The notes: a model not told the origin generated them from the sequence alone. Shown: positions 1-9,739, numbered from the stretch's first letter. The stretch: 64,000 bases of DNA from Spirochaetales bacterium Spiro_10 (GCA_001604405.1 LVBL01000003.1:1-64000), one strand, 5' to 3'. Program-made: numbers and translations.

Positions 1-1
1 G

Positions 2-346
2 TCCGAAAGCGTTCGGGAGGCCGTGAACGCCCTCTCCTCGCGCGAGTTTACGGCCTTTTCCCGCATCGTCAACCGCTCCCACGAGGGACTGCGCGACCGC
101 TTCGAGATCTCCTGTCCCGAGCTCGACTGGCTCGTCAAGCGCGCGCTCGAGTTTTCCGTGCCCGACGTGCCCGATCTCGTGTGTTCCCGGATGACGGGAC
201 GCGGCTTCGGCGGCTGTACCTACGCGATATTGCCGTCCGACAACATGGACGCCTACGCGAAGAAACTGGAGGATTACGAGCGGATCTTCGGCTTCAAGCC
301 CCTGCTGTATCCCGTGATGCCCTCTGACGGGGCCCGCGTTTTATGA
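2..346 (+). CDS. galK: Galactokinase, C-terminal part (5' end outside window)
   Basis: The frame is open from the first bases of the window, so the gene begins upstream. About 114 codons are visible. The motif SRMTGRGFGGCT is the third conserved GHMP-kinase motif, and the following YAILPSDNMDAYAKKLEDY segment fits the galactokinase C-terminal domain. The family phosphorylates galactose C1 with ATP in the cytoplasm (Leloir pathway). An aldose 1-epimerase gene (galM) lies about 50 kb away in this window. The GTG at 23 is internal and not the start. Another GHMP sugar kinase is possible because the catalytic N-terminus is missing, but the motif context favours galactokinase. Confidence 0.85.
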   Translation, partial: SESVREAVNALSSREFTAFSRIVNRSHEGLRDRFEISCPELDWLVKRALEFSVPDVPDLVCSRMTGRGFGGCTYAILPSDNMDAYAKKLEDYERIFGFKPLLYPVMPSDGARVL

Positions 347-352
347 TATACT
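324..352 (+). promoter_or_regulatory. Putative sigma-70 promoter for surE, leaderless spacing
   Basis: CTGACG (324-329), a 17-base spacer and TATACT (347-352) lie just before the surE start at 360. The -10 is only 7 bases from the ATG and no Shine-Dalgarno is present, so the transcript would begin at or next to the start codon. The -35 overlaps the end of galK. Confidence 0.4.
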
Positions 353-359
353 CCCCCAC

Positions 360-1121
360 ATGAGAATCCTGGTTACCAACGACGACGGTCTTAATTCAGA
401 GGGAATTCGCGCGCTGGCCGACTGCCTGCGTTCCCGCCACGAGGTATGGGTCGCCGCGCCCGAGTCGAACCGCTCGGGCGTCTCGCACGGGATCACGATG
501 TACGGACGCCTTTCCTTCACGAAGGCGGGCGAGCGCGAGTTTTCCTGCAGCGGGCTTCCCGCCGACTGCGCCATGACCGGGACGAAGGGCCTCCTGCCCG
601 AGCCGCCCGACGTCGTCATCTCCGGCATCAACCACGGGGCCAACATCGGCACCGACATCGTCTATTCGGGAACCGCCGCGGCCGCGAGACAGGCGGCCTT
701 CGAGGGAATCCCGGGAATCGCGGTAAGCCTCGTGAGCGACGGCGACGACGCCGACCGTTCCGTCGACGAGCGTTTTCTCTGGGAACCGCTCGCCCGATTC
801 GTTCTCGAAAACCTCGACTCCCTCGTTTCGCTGTGCGAGCGGGACGTCTTCGTCAACATCAACGCGCCGTCGCTTCCGGCATACAAGGGGGCGCGCATGA
901 CCGGCATCGCCCGCCGCGTGTACCGCGACACGATCGCGCTCCACGAGGAGGCCGACGGCTCGCTGAGGCGCTCGTTCGAGGCGAGCGAGATCGTAACCGA
1001 AGGCGGCGACGACTCGGACTGGGCCGCCGTTCGGGGCGGCTTCGTATCCGTGTCGCGCGTGCGCGCGCAGCCGGTTTCGGCCGGCGCGCCCGCTGGCGGC
1101 GTACCGGATTTCCGGGTGTAG
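360..1121 (+). CDS. surE: 5'/3'-nucleotidase SurE
   Basis: This 253-residue protein has the usual SurE length and the N-terminal metal site TNDDG (N7, D8, D9). The NRSG segment and GINHGAN further in supply the other conserved metal and phosphate contacts. SurE is a cytoplasmic, divalent-metal-dependent phosphatase acting on nucleoside monophosphates. The ATG at 360 starts directly at the conserved MRILVTNDDG, so the start is certain although no ribosome-binding site is visible. The gene is followed after 14 bases by a TPR gene in the same direction. Confidence 0.95.
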   Translation: MRILVTNDDGLNSEGIRALADCLRSRHEVWVAAPESNRSGVSHGITMYGRLSFTKAGEREFSCSGLPADCAMTGTKGLLPEPPDVVISGINHGANIGTDIVYSGTAAAARQAAFEGIPGIAVSLVSDGDDADRSVDERFLWEPLARFVLENLDSLVSLCERDVFVNINAPSLPAYKGARMTGIARRVYRDTIALHEEADGSLRRSFEASEIVTEGGDDSDWAAVRGGFVSVSRVRAQPVSAGAPAGGVPDFRV

Positions 1122-1135
1122 GGGGAAGGGGCACG

Positions 1136-1810
1136 ATGACGGACGCGATGAAGGACGGGATCCGGCTGTACCGGAACGGAACGTACGGGGACGCGCTCGC
1201 GTCTTTCTTGGGGATTCCCGCCGGAGAGGCGTCATCCAGCCTCGACCTCGCGTATTACATAGGCCTTTGCTACGCCCGTCTCGAGCGCTACGACGACTCC
1301 CTCGTGTACCTCGAGCAGGTCGTCACGGCTGATACCGATCTCGCGCGCGTTTACCAGTGCCGCATGGTCCTTTCGGTGATCTACTCGATAACGGGACGCA
1401 CCCGGCTTGCCGCCTTCGAGCTCGGAAAGCTCATCGAGGCGGGTTACGAGTCGGCCCAGGTGTTCTGCTCGCTCGCCTACGTCTCCTACGAAAACGGCTC
1501 GGTCGACGATGCCGTCGACTGTTATGACCGCGCGCTCGCGCTCGAGTCCGGCAACCCGACCGCGCTCAACGGGCTCGGATACGTGCTCGCCGATTCGGGC
1601 CGCGACCTGACGCGCGCGCTCACGATGTGCCGGAAGGCGCTCGACGCACAGCCGGACAACGCCGCGTATCTGGACTCGATCGCCTGGGTATACCACAAGC
1701 TTGGCCTGGGCACGGAGGCGCGGACGTACGCGCGAAGGGCGCGCGAGAGGGATCCCGACAACGAGGTGATCGCCCGCCATTGCGAGATCGTCGCGGATGG
1801 GGGAATATGA
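1136..1810 (+). CDS. TPR-repeat protein
   Basis: This 224-residue protein is built from tetratricopeptide repeats. The clearest unit is the C-terminal pair beginning NPTALNGLGYVLADSGRD and continuing DNAAYLDSIAWVYHKLG. No signal peptide is visible, so it is probably cytoplasmic and a protein-interaction scaffold. The ATG at 1136 is preceded by a GGGGGAAGGGG ribosome-binding site. A longer frame extends upstream inside surE but is a shadow. The stop overlaps the next start (ATGA), indicating translational coupling with the exported TPR/NHL protein. The specific partner is unknown. Confidence 0.8.
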   Translation: MTDAMKDGIRLYRNGTYGDALASFLGIPAGEASSSLDLAYYIGLCYARLERYDDSLVYLEQVVTADTDLARVYQCRMVLSVIYSITGRTRLAAFELGKLIEAGYESAQVFCSLAYVSYENGSVDDAVDCYDRALALESGNPTALNGLGYVLADSGRDLTRALTMCRKALDAQPDNAAYLDSIAWVYHKLGLGTEARTYARRARERDPDNEVIARHCEIVADGGI

Positions 1811-3858
1811 AGATGAGACCATCGACTGACCGGGCCCGGATGATCGCTCTCGCCGTTTCGCTCGCGCTTGCCTTCGCGCTTCCGTCTTATTCCGCCGAGC
1901 CGACCTCCGCGGATCGCATCATGGCGGAACAGGAATTCCGCAGGGGCGTGCAGGCCTACTATCGGGGCGCCTTCAACGACGCCGTGATGGTCTTCGAAAA
2001 GGCCCTGTCGCTCATCCCGGGCGAGCCGAGAATTCTCGACTGGCTCGGCAAGGCCTACTACCGCACGGGCGTCGAGAGCGCGGCCCTCCAGCAGTGGCAG
2101 TTCGCCTCGGACGCGGGGTTCGGCGGCATACTCCTGAAAAACAGGATGGAGGTCGTGCGTGAACGCCGCGTCGCGCGCGGTCCCTTCGATCCCTCTTCCC
2201 GTTATGTCGAATCGACCCAGATCGCCTCGAAGGGGCCGAACGGCCCGCTTTTCCGCCAGCCCGTATCCGTCGCAGCGCTCGGCGACGGCACCTTCTGGGT
2301 GTGCGCCTACGGCTCGAACGAGATCGTCCGGATGGACGTGAACGGGGTTATCGTCAAGCGGAGCCGCGGGCCGGCGGCCGGGTTCGACCGCCCGCTCGAT
2401 CTCGTGCGGCTTGGCGACGGCAGGATGCTCGTGACCGAGATGGCCGCCGACCGGGTGTCCGTCCTTTCCGAGGACGGAACCTGGCTTTCGTCGTTCGGAA
2501 AAAAAGGCAGGGGCCCCGGCGAGTTCGTCGGGCCGCAGTATCTCGCCCGCGACGACTGGGGAAACGTGTACGTTACCGACTTCGGGAACGCCCGCGTCGT
2601 CGTGTTCGCGCCGGACGGCTCGCCCCTGCACGCATTCGGCTCCAAATCGCCGTTTTTCTCCGGCTTCAAGGCGCCCGGCGGGATAGCCGTCATCGGCGAG
2701 CGCGTATACGTGGCCGACATGGTCACCGGCGCTCTCCACGTCTTCGACCGCTCGGGCAACTTCCAGGAAACGCTCCTCCCCGAGGGAACGATCCGTCAAA
2801 GCGAGTCGTTGCGCGCGTGGAAGGGCGGACTTCTCGTCGCCCTCCCGACGCGCGTCGCGTTCGTGGATGTCTCCACCGGCGCGAGCTACGAGATCGCGAG
2901 CCTCGGCAAGGCCCCCGGCCGCATAACGGGCGTCGTTCCCGACGCGAACGGGAATCTCGTGATGACCGACTACAAGGGCGGCTTCGTCCAGCTCGCGACC
3001 CCGATGGGCGAGCTCGTGGGCGGGCTTTTCGCGCAGATCGAGCGCGTCAGGGCCGATGCCTTCCCCCGCGTCCAGCTCGAGTTGCGGGTCGAGGACCGCG
3101 CCGGAAAGCCGATCGTGGGCCTCAAGGGACACAACTTCCTCGTCACGGAGGGCGGACGCCCGGTGTCGGATGTGCGATTCGAGGGCGCGGGCTATCTTGA
3201 CGACTCGTGCGACGTGACAATACTGATCGAACGATCCCCGGCCGCCGACAGGCGCGCGGCGGACATGCGGGCGGCCGTCGCCGCCATCGCGAAGGCGATG
3301 GACGGGCGCGGTACGCTCAGGCTCGTTTCCGCGGGTTCGATTCCCGCGCAGGAGGGCTCCGGCCCGCCCGATACCGGCGCCTGGGACGCCTTGCGGCCGA
3401 AGACGCCCGCGTCGTCCGCTTGGGCCTTCGACCTCGCGCTCAGGCTCGCGGTAAACGACCTCGTGAACGCGTCGCGCAAGCGGGCCGTCATCTTCCTCAG
3501 CTCAGGCGAGGTCGGGGAACGGGGCTTTGCGAAGTACGCCCTCAACGACCTTTCCGCCTACATGAAGAACAACGGCGTCGTCTTCTCCGTCGTTTCCCTC
3601 GTGAACCAGGGAATCGCAGACGAGTACTCCTATCTCGCCGAATCGACGGGTGGAAAGGGGTGGTACGTGTGGCGCAACGAGGGACTGGCGCAGGCCGTCC
3701 GCGAGATACTGTCCGCGCCGAACGGCTCGTACCTGCTTTCGTACACCTCGACGATGCCGACCGATTTCGGAAAGCGGTATCTGCCGGTCGAGACCGAGGT
3801 CTACCTGATGAGCAGATCCGGCCGGGACGAAACGGGCTATTACGCGCCGCTCGAGTAA
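1807..3858 (+). CDS. Exported protein with TPR, NHL-type beta-propeller and VWA-like domain
   Basis: The 683-residue product has a signal peptide (residues 1-30, cleavage near SYSA-E) and a TPR pair at roughly 40-110. NHL-like blades follow over about 135-400; typical blades include GNVYVTDFGNARVVVFAPDG and RVYVADMVTGALHVFDRSG. A C-terminal region from about 420 contains a von Willebrand A-like fold, with DVTILIERS near residue 469 and VIFLSSGE later. The MIDAS motif DxSxS is degenerate (ERSPA), so metal-dependent binding is doubtful. The start overlaps the previous stop (ATGA). The predicted location is the periplasm or outer envelope; the function is unknown, perhaps protein binding. The next gene is convergent, with stops two bases apart. 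Confidence 0.75.
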   Translation: MKMRPSTDRARMIALAVSLALAFALPSYSAEPTSADRIMAEQEFRRGVQAYYRGAFNDAVMVFEKALSLIPGEPRILDWLGKAYYRTGVESAALQQWQFASDAGFGGILLKNRMEVVRERRVARGPFDPSSRYVESTQIASKGPNGPLFRQPVSVAALGDGTFWVCAYGSNEIVRMDVNGVIVKRSRGPAAGFDRPLDLVRLGDGRMLVTEMAADRVSVLSEDGTWLSSFGKKGRGPGEFVGPQYLARDDWGNVYVTDFGNARVVVFAPDGSPLHAFGSKSPFFSGFKAPGGIAVIGERVYVADMVTGALHVFDRSGNFQETLLPEGTIRQSESLRAWKGGLLVALPTRVAFVDVSTGASYEIASLGKAPGRITGVVPDANGNLVMTDYKGGFVQLATPMGELVGGLFAQIERVRADAFPRVQLELRVEDRAGKPIVGLKGHNFLVTEGGRPVSDVRFEGAGYLDDSCDVTILIERSPAADRRAADMRAAVAAIAKAMDGRGTLRLVSAGSIPAQEGSGPPDTGAWDALRPKTPASSAWAFDLALRLAVNDLVNASRKRAVIFLSSGEVGERGFAKYALNDLSAYMKNNGVVFSVVSLVNQGIADEYSYLAESTGGKGWYVWRNEGLAQAVREILSAPNGSYLLSYTSTMPTDFGKRYLPVETEVYLMSRSGRDETGYYAPLE

Positions 3859-3860
3859 GC

Positions 3861-6800
3861 TCAGTAGGAGAGTTTTCCGCCTATTCCGACCGTGAGTTCC
3901 ACGGTCTCCACGAGTTCCGATTTCGTGTAGGCCGCCCCGGTGGTGAAGTTCACCTCGCCGTTCCGTCCGATGCCCGTCGTGACGACGTGCTTCCAGGATA
4001 CCGATACCGACAGGTCCTCTCCGTTCGCTATACCGACGCTCGCGGTATCCTCCCTGCGGCTTGCGAGCGGCAAATCGGTCCATCGGCCGACGAGCGATGA
4101 CAGGAACGAGCCGTCGACGGGACGCTTCCAGACGAACGATACCGTGTTTTTCGCCAACTCCCCCGAACCCGATATCGAAGGGGACGTATAGTGGAAGGCG
4201 TTCTCAAGGGATACCGTTCCGCCCTTCGCGAAGAACAGCAAGGCCGAGTGCCAGGTGTCAACGCTCCAGGTAAAGTACGTCGCGCCCCAGCGGGCGCTCC
4301 ATCCGTACAACTGGGAGAACTCGTCCTGGTCGTACCAGGTGAACACGGGATTCGCGCTGAGCGCCCCGGCGACGTTGAGCGCGGTGAAGCCGGTGCGGAT
4401 CGAGGCGGACCACACGTCGAGACCGGCTTCGTTGACCGCGTCGGTCGCGGTTTCGCGCATGATCCACATGGAGGCGGACGACGGTATCCAGAGGTCGGAT
4501 ACGCCACCGCCCAGAACGCGCGCCCAGTCGAGTCCGTAACGGTTCGAGAATTCGCCCGACGTCCCCTCCGAGTCGGCGCGCAGGCGCGCGGGTATGCCGT
4601 CGGCGAAAAGGTCGTAGACGGGCGGGGTGCCGAAGAAGAAGCCCATGGCGGCGATGTCCGAATACATCCGTTCGGCGTCGGCGAGGTAGGATCCTCCCGC
4701 CTCGAGGTTTTCGGTCGACGTTCCGACCCTTTTCCACGAAGGCGTAAGCGTCGAGGAGCCGAGACTGACGGGAAACGAAAGCGTCGAGGCAAGCGAGGAG
4801 GAGCCGCTCACCGAGCTCACGGCCGTGTATCGCGACATGGCGGCGAGTTCGAGCCTGACCGATCCGAGGCCTGACCCGGCTCCCTTCCAGGGCGCGTCCC
4901 ACCTCATGTCGACGGAGTTCACTCCGCTTCTTTTCAGCGCGTCGCTCTCGCCCGGTGAAAGCGAGTAAGCGGCGGTGTCCGTCCAGACCGCCTGCCAGGA
5001 ATCGTTCTCGATGTTGCCGCGCGGGGAAATCCCGGTTTGCGCGTAGTTCGCGCGGGCGGACAGGGAAAACACCCCCGCGCGCGTCGCTCCCGTGGACGGC
5101 TCGAGGGAAAAGGCGACGTTCCGCTCCATCGTACCGCCCGCGTACGACACACCGGTCGCGGCGCGCACGGGGAAGGGCCAGGACAGCGCGGCCGAATCGT
5201 CCCTCCTGAAGGAGTCCCCGGGGAAGTCCGCGAAGTAGTACTCCCTGAGCGTGAGCGGACCGACAGGCGCGGTGAGCGTGTAGCCCGCGCTGTCGACGGC
5301 CCGCGGGGAACCCGAGCTCGCGGCGAGATTGCCCTCCGCGCGCACGAACAGGACCTCGACGGATCCGCGCGCGGTGCCGGCAACCGCGGCTTCCGTCCCC
5401 TCGTCACCGACGACAGAGTCGGAGACGACCGAGAGCGAGGGATTCGAGAGCAACGCGCGGCCTCCGGCCGAGACGAGCGCGCCCTGTCGCGACCAGGCGA
5501 GCTCCGTACGGTTCCTCGCGAGAAGCTCGGTTTTGGCTCCCTCGAGATGGAACTCGTCGAGCGCGAGCCGATACGACGCGCCCGGCGCGGGGGGTTCCCA
5601 ATCGGCGAAGGACACCTCCATGCGCGTCGGGGACTCGCCGGAATCGAAGGCTGTCACTCGGCCGCGCGCCGGGTTGACCTCCGTGCCGTCGAGGAGGATC
5701 CTCCGTCCGTCGAGATCGACCGTGACTCGGTGCCAGGAACCCTCGTTGAGCAGGGTGGCGGAGAACTCCGCGTCGAGGGCCGTCACGCTGCCGGAGCCGT
5801 CCTTGCGCGGACGCGTGAGCAGGATGCGCACCAGTTGTCCGTCGCTCGCCGAAAGGCTCGAGACGTCCTCCGCGAAGACGAAGAACGACAGGGACCGGTA
5901 CCCCGACAGGGGGACCGGCTCGAGGTATTTCGTGAGGACGACGCGGTCGGTAGTCGCGACGGGGGCGAAATCGAGTTCCAGCACGCGGTTCGTTCCGCCC
6001 GCGTTGAACCGCCTGACCGGCTCCGGCGCGAACGCGGCCAGGGCGTGGGCGTCGACGCGCTCGGCGAGGGTGACGCCGTTTCCTCCGAGAGACTCCGGCT
6101 CGGCCCGGGCCTGAAACTGCGAATACCGGATCTCGAACTCGCCCGAGGCGAGCCTGACGGCAAGGGGGGCAAGCGCCGAGGGCGCCGGTAGCGTCGAGGC
6201 GTTCGGCCGCACGATGAGTCGGGCGTTTTGCCCCGCGGACAGCGCCGCGCGATCGGCGTCGGTGAGCGTGACGGTGCGCACGACCCAGCCGTCGGCGGGC
6301 GAGGGTGTATCGAGAAGCCAGGTGCGGACCGTCGCGGGATCCTCGTAGTAGCTCTCGGCCCTCGCGCCGAGTTGCAGGAAGAGGTCGTAATCGTCCCTCG
6401 TGCCGGTATTCCGGATTCTGACGGAAACCGTCCGGGCCCCGCGAAAGTCGGCGGCTCCGAGCTCGCCAATGAGTATGTCCCCGGCCGACCAGGCGTCGCT
6501 CGAGGTCAGGTCGACGGAAAGGTCTAGCACCGCTCCGATCGAGGAGGATGACGAGAGCGCGGGAAGGTACTCCCCGTCAACTCCGTTCGGCTCCGCGTAG
6601 TCGGAGGCCGGGAGGGTTTCGGGCGGCAGGAGATTCGTCTCGATGACGGGCTCAATGGCGGCCGATATCTCGCGATACCACGTTTCCGCCGGGTACAACG
6701 CGAGCGGAGCATCGTCCATTCCGTACACGCGGTAGAACCCCGTCGTGTCGGTCACCCCAAGCTCGAACGCGAACGCGGTCTTCGCCTCGAGGCCTTTCGC

Positions 6801-8549
6801 GCGGTATTCGGCGCCGGTCGAGACCATGAAGGACCCGGGGCTTTTCTCGGAGGAATCGGTAAAGCTTCCCTCCGACACGTTCCATTTGAGGGCGGTCGCG
6901 AGCGACAGGGTAAGGCCTTCGACGGGGAACCACCGGATGCCCGCGGCCGTCGTCACCGTCGCGTTGCGCGCCGAGGAGTCGGTGTCGAGCCAGGAGATGA
7001 TCACGGTTTCGCCGTCCCTCGGAGGATTGAGTAGCGTCAGCAATCCGCTCTTCTGGTCGAAGGTGAACGCGCGGTCCGTTATGCCGTCGCGAACGACGGT
7101 GACGGTTCCCGCGATCGCGTCGTCTCCGAGCGCGATCGAGGATACCGGCTTGTAGGAGCGCGAGCGCAATTCGAGACCCGTCGTGTCTCCCCTCGAGGGA
7201 AGGTAGACGCGCGGGTACTCGGGAAAGACCGGGAAGCGGCTCGCGGGCGCCCGCGCTGCGAGCGTGGACGGGGGGACGGCGAGGGCGTCCGTTCTCGCGA
7301 TCTCGGCGTAGGTCGCCGTCAGGGGAGTGGCGGAGAGCCACCGTACCGGGATCTCGGTGTTGCGGTTCACGACTGATAGGCCCGTGCCGCCGCTCCGGTA
7401 GCGCGACGCGCTGACGAACGGCGAGAATCTCCCTCGTTCCCGCAAGAGAAGCGCGCCCGACCCGTCGATCACGGTCAGGAATCTCGCCGGGTCGGAAAGC
7501 CCGTAGGCCGCAAGGTCGCCGGCCGATATGAAGTCGTCGAACCAGTCGGAGGTCTCCGCGACGAAGGCGGCGACGGCCGGGGCCGCGAGAGCCGAATAGG
7601 ATATGGCGACGCCCTTCGACGTCTCGTTGGCGAGCTCGAGGATTCCCTCGACGCCGTAAAGCCGGTACTCCGCCTGGTCAAGCCGCCTCCACCGTCTTCC
7701 CGAGAACCCCGTTCCCCCGTCGGTATACGCGCCGTTTTCGTCCTCGACGTAGACGCTCGGCAGGCCCGAGACGTTCGTTGCCGGCAGGACGAACCATTTT
7801 CCGGTAACCGCCTCGGAAAGGTCGGTCTTTTCGTCGCTGATCTCGTTCATCCCCGAAAGACGGAGCTCCCGGCGCGCGGCGGTGTCGTAGCGCGCGACGG
7901 CGGCGGCGTCCCAGTTTTTTCCTCCGAACGAACCCATGACGCCGGGAGCGATGGCATCGCCTCCGCCGACGTCGATAAAGGCGAAGTGGTCGGGAAAGGA
8001 TATCCCGGAATTGCCCAGGCGGACGTGGCGGACGGCGTCATCCTCCCGCCCGAGGTAGCCCGCGGCAACCGTGTTTTTCGTGAAATCCTCGGCGAAGGCG
8101 GACTCGAAGTACCAGGTTTTGTCTATGAAGAGCCAGGACGAGAGGTCCACGCGCTGGGTGAATACCGGCGGGGCAAACGTAGCCGAGGAGGCCGTTCGGC
8201 CGAGATTGAGCGTGAGCGATCCGGTCACGTCGACCTCCCAGGTTCCGTCGAGGATGAACTCGACCTCCTTGTCCTGCACCGTGAAATTGTAGAGGGAAGT
8301 CGGATCGTCGGCGTTGAACACCCCGCTCATGCGCGCGAGCAGGCCCGCCTCGGTTCCGTAGGATCCCGTGAAGCCGGGTATCGGGGCGGGCTTCGGGGTG
8401 CCGGACTTGGCGGCGTCGGCTTCGGGGGCGCTTGCCTCTGTGGCGTTCGCTTCGGCGGCGTCGGCTTCGGCGACGTCGGCTTCGGCCGCGAACAGGTGAG
8501 GGAGGAACGCCGCAAGGGCGATGACGCAGAGCGCGCGGGGCGGCCTCAT
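3861..8549 (-). CDS. Very large beta-rich exported protein, candidate outer-membrane barrel, distant SprA-like plan
   Basis: This 1562-residue protein starts with a signal peptide (MRPPRALCVIALAAFLPHLFAA). A low-complexity Ala/Glu/Asp stretch of repeating 4-5 residue units follows at about residues 23-52. The rest is rich in alternating Ser/Thr/aromatic beta strands and ends in a terminal Tyr (GIGGKLSY), as outer-membrane barrels often do. The N-terminal order (strand-rich start, a SGISFP segment, VYVEDENG, then LDQAEYRLYGVEG) recalls SprA/Sov translocon proteins, but that is inference. The ATG at 8549 overlaps the dinB stop (ATGA). A longer frame back to 8717 lies inside dinB and is rejected. 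The gene is last in a three-gene operon. Confidence 0.7.
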   Translation of the reverse strand: MRPPRALCVIALAAFLPHLFAAEADVAEADAAEANATEASAPEADAAKSGTPKPAPIPGFTGSYGTEAGLLARMSGVFNADDPTSLYNFTVQDKEVEFILDGTWEVDVTGSLTLNLGRTASSATFAPPVFTQRVDLSSWLFIDKTWYFESAFAEDFTKNTVAAGYLGREDDAVRHVRLGNSGISFPDHFAFIDVGGGDAIAPGVMGSFGGKNWDAAAVARYDTAARRELRLSGMNEISDEKTDLSEAVTGKWFVLPATNVSGLPSVYVEDENGAYTDGGTGFSGRRWRRLDQAEYRLYGVEGILELANETSKGVAISYSALAAPAVAAFVAETSDWFDDFISAGDLAAYGLSDPARFLTVIDGSGALLLRERGRFSPFVSASRYRSGGTGLSVVNRNTEIPVRWLSATPLTATYAEIARTDALAVPPSTLAARAPASRFPVFPEYPRVYLPSRGDTTGLELRSRSYKPVSSIALGDDAIAGTVTVVRDGITDRAFTFDQKSGLLTLLNPPRDGETVIISWLDTDSSARNATVTTAAGIRWFPVEGLTLSLATALKWNVSEGSFTDSSEKSPGSFMVSTGAEYRAKGLEAKTAFAFELGVTDTTGFYRVYGMDDAPLALYPAETWYREISAAIEPVIETNLLPPETLPASDYAEPNGVDGEYLPALSSSSSIGAVLDLSVDLTSSDAWSAGDILIGELGAADFRGARTVSVRIRNTGTRDDYDLFLQLGARAESYYEDPATVRTWLLDTPSPADGWVVRTVTLTDADRAALSAGQNARLIVRPNASTLPAPSALAPLAVRLASGEFEIRYSQFQARAEPESLGGNGVTLAERVDAHALAAFAPEPVRRFNAGGTNRVLELDFAPVATTDRVVLTKYLEPVPLSGYRSLSFFVFAEDVSSLSASDGQLVRILLTRPRKDGSGSVTALDAEFSATLLNEGSWHRVTVDLDGRRILLDGTEVNPARGRVTAFDSGESPTRMEVSFADWEPPAPGASYRLALDEFHLEGAKTELLARNRTELAWSRQGALVSAGGRALLSNPSLSVVSDSVVGDEGTEAAVAGTARGSVEVLFVRAEGNLAASSGSPRAVDSAGYTLTAPVGPLTLREYYFADFPGDSFRRDDSAALSWPFPVRAATGVSYAGGTMERNVAFSLEPSTGATRAGVFSLSARANYAQTGISPRGNIENDSWQAVWTDTAAYSLSPGESDALKRSGVNSVDMRWDAPWKGAGSGLGSVRLELAAMSRYTAVSSVSGSSSLASTLSFPVSLGSSTLTPSWKRVGTSTENLEAGGSYLADAERMYSDIAAMGFFFGTPPVYDLFADGIPARLRADSEGTSGEFSNRYGLDWARVLGGGVSDLWIPSSASMWIMRETATDAVNEAGLDVWSASIRTGFTALNVAGALSANPVFTWYDQDEFSQLYGWSARWGATYFTWSVDTWHSALLFFAKGGTVSLENAFHYTSPSISGSGELAKNTVSFVWKRPVDGSFLSSLVGRWTDLPLASRREDTASVGIANGEDLSVSVSWKHVVTTGIGRNGEVNFTTGAAYTKSELVETVELTVGIGGKLSY

Positions 8550-9739
8550 TCGTCCCCGTCCGGGCCGTGGGAAAGAAGCCTCGCCCGGGTCACGAGACGC
8601 TTTCCGCGTTTCTTGGATAGGCCGTGCACGGCCTCCTCGACCTTTCTCGTCCTCTCCCGCGCGCTGTCGGCAAAGAGGCCCAACTGCTCCGGCGCAGACG
8701 AGTCCCTCAGATTGCACAGGGCGAGCCCGATGAGGCGCACCGCGAGTCCCCGCTCGTACTTTCTGCGAAAGAGGGCAAGCGCGCGCGCGTACAGGTCGCC
8801 GGAGTCACGAACGGCCTCGTCGCCCGTTTCCTGAACCGACACGGTCCTGAAATCGGAATAGCGTATCTTCACGTGTACCGTGTTTCCCGAGAGTCCCTCG
8901 TCAAGCAGGCGGAACTGGACGTCCTCCGCGAGCTCGAGAAGCAGTTTCTCGACGGCGTCCTGGTCCGTCACGTCGAAGGGAAAGGTCCTCTCGCTGCTGA
9001 GCGACCGGGAGGACGACTCGCGCTGGAAGATGCCGACGTCGACGCCTCGCGCCGCCTGGTAGAGAAAGGAAGCTCCGGCCTGCCCCAGTATGGTCGCGAG
9101 CAGGGCCTCGGGGCAGTCGAGGATCTGCCGCACCGTGCGCAAACCCGCTTCCTCGAGTCTCGCCCTCGTTTTTTCGCCGACGCCCCATACGTCCTTGAGC
9201 GGGCGCGCGAGCATGAACTCCGCCTCGGTCCCCGCGGGGACTACCACGAGCCCGTCCGGCTTGGAAAGGCCCGAGGATATCTTGGCGAGATACCGGTTCG
9301 GCGCCACCCCGACCGAGACCGTCAGCCCCGTACGCTCCCGCACGCGGGCCTTGAGCTCGCGCGCGACGTCCTCCGCGGGGCCGAACAGCCGCTCCGTTCC
9401 CGTCATGTCGAGAAAGGCCTCGTCGACCGAGATCTGCTGCACGTCGGGGGAGAACTCGCGGAGCACGGACATGACCTCTCGCGACTTCTCGCCGTACCGG
9501 GCCATCCTTCCGTGAAGGAACACCGCGTGCGGACACAGTTGGACGGCGCGCGCCATCGGCATGGCCGAGCGGACGCCGAAGGCCCGGGCCTCGTAGGAGC
9601 AGGTGGAGACGACGCCGCGCGTGTCCGGATCGCCGCCCACGATAACCGGTTTTCCCCGGTAGTCGGGATTGTCGAGCTGTTCGACGGCGGCGAAGAAGGC
9701 GTCGAGATCGACGTGAAAAAAAACCTCCTGCGGCTTCAT
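8546..9739 (-). CDS. dinB: DNA polymerase IV (Y-family, DinB)
   Basis: This 397-residue protein has the Y-family palm motifs FFHVDLDAFFAAVEQ (D11, D13) and SVDEAFLD (D106, E107), and the little-finger domain in its C-terminal third. It is an error-prone translesion polymerase acting on damaged or stalled DNA. It is somewhat longer than E. coli DinB, with a basic C-terminal tail after the little finger. It is coupled by 4-base overlaps to the membrane-protein gene upstream and the giant surface-protein gene downstream. This is an odd operon for a repair enzyme, and no LexA-type operator was recognised. Confidence 0.95.
   Translation of the reverse strand: MKPQEVFFHVDLDAFFAAVEQLDNPDYRGKPVIVGGDPDTRGVVSTCSYEARAFGVRSAMPMARAVQLCPHAVFLHGRMARYGEKSREVMSVLREFSPDVQQISVDEAFLDMTGTERLFGPAEDVARELKARVRERTGLTVSVGVAPNRYLAKISSGLSKPDGLVVVPAGTEAEFMLARPLKDVWGVGEKTRARLEEAGLRTVRQILDCPEALLATILGQAGASFLYQAARGVDVGIFQRESSSRSLSSERTFPFDVTDQDAVEKLLLELAEDVQFRLLDEGLSGNTVHVKIRYSDFRTVSVQETGDEAVRDSGDLYARALALFRRKYERGLAVRLIGLALCNLRDSSAPEQLGLFADSARERTRKVEEAVHGLSKKRGKRLVTRARLLSHGPDGDE

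Noticed and set aside
1522-3132. A 536-codon minus-strand open frame opposite the TPR/NHL genes
   Set aside because: The composition is typical of antisense frames in high-GC DNA, with no motif and no ribosome-binding site. The plus-strand genes have signal peptides and known repeats.
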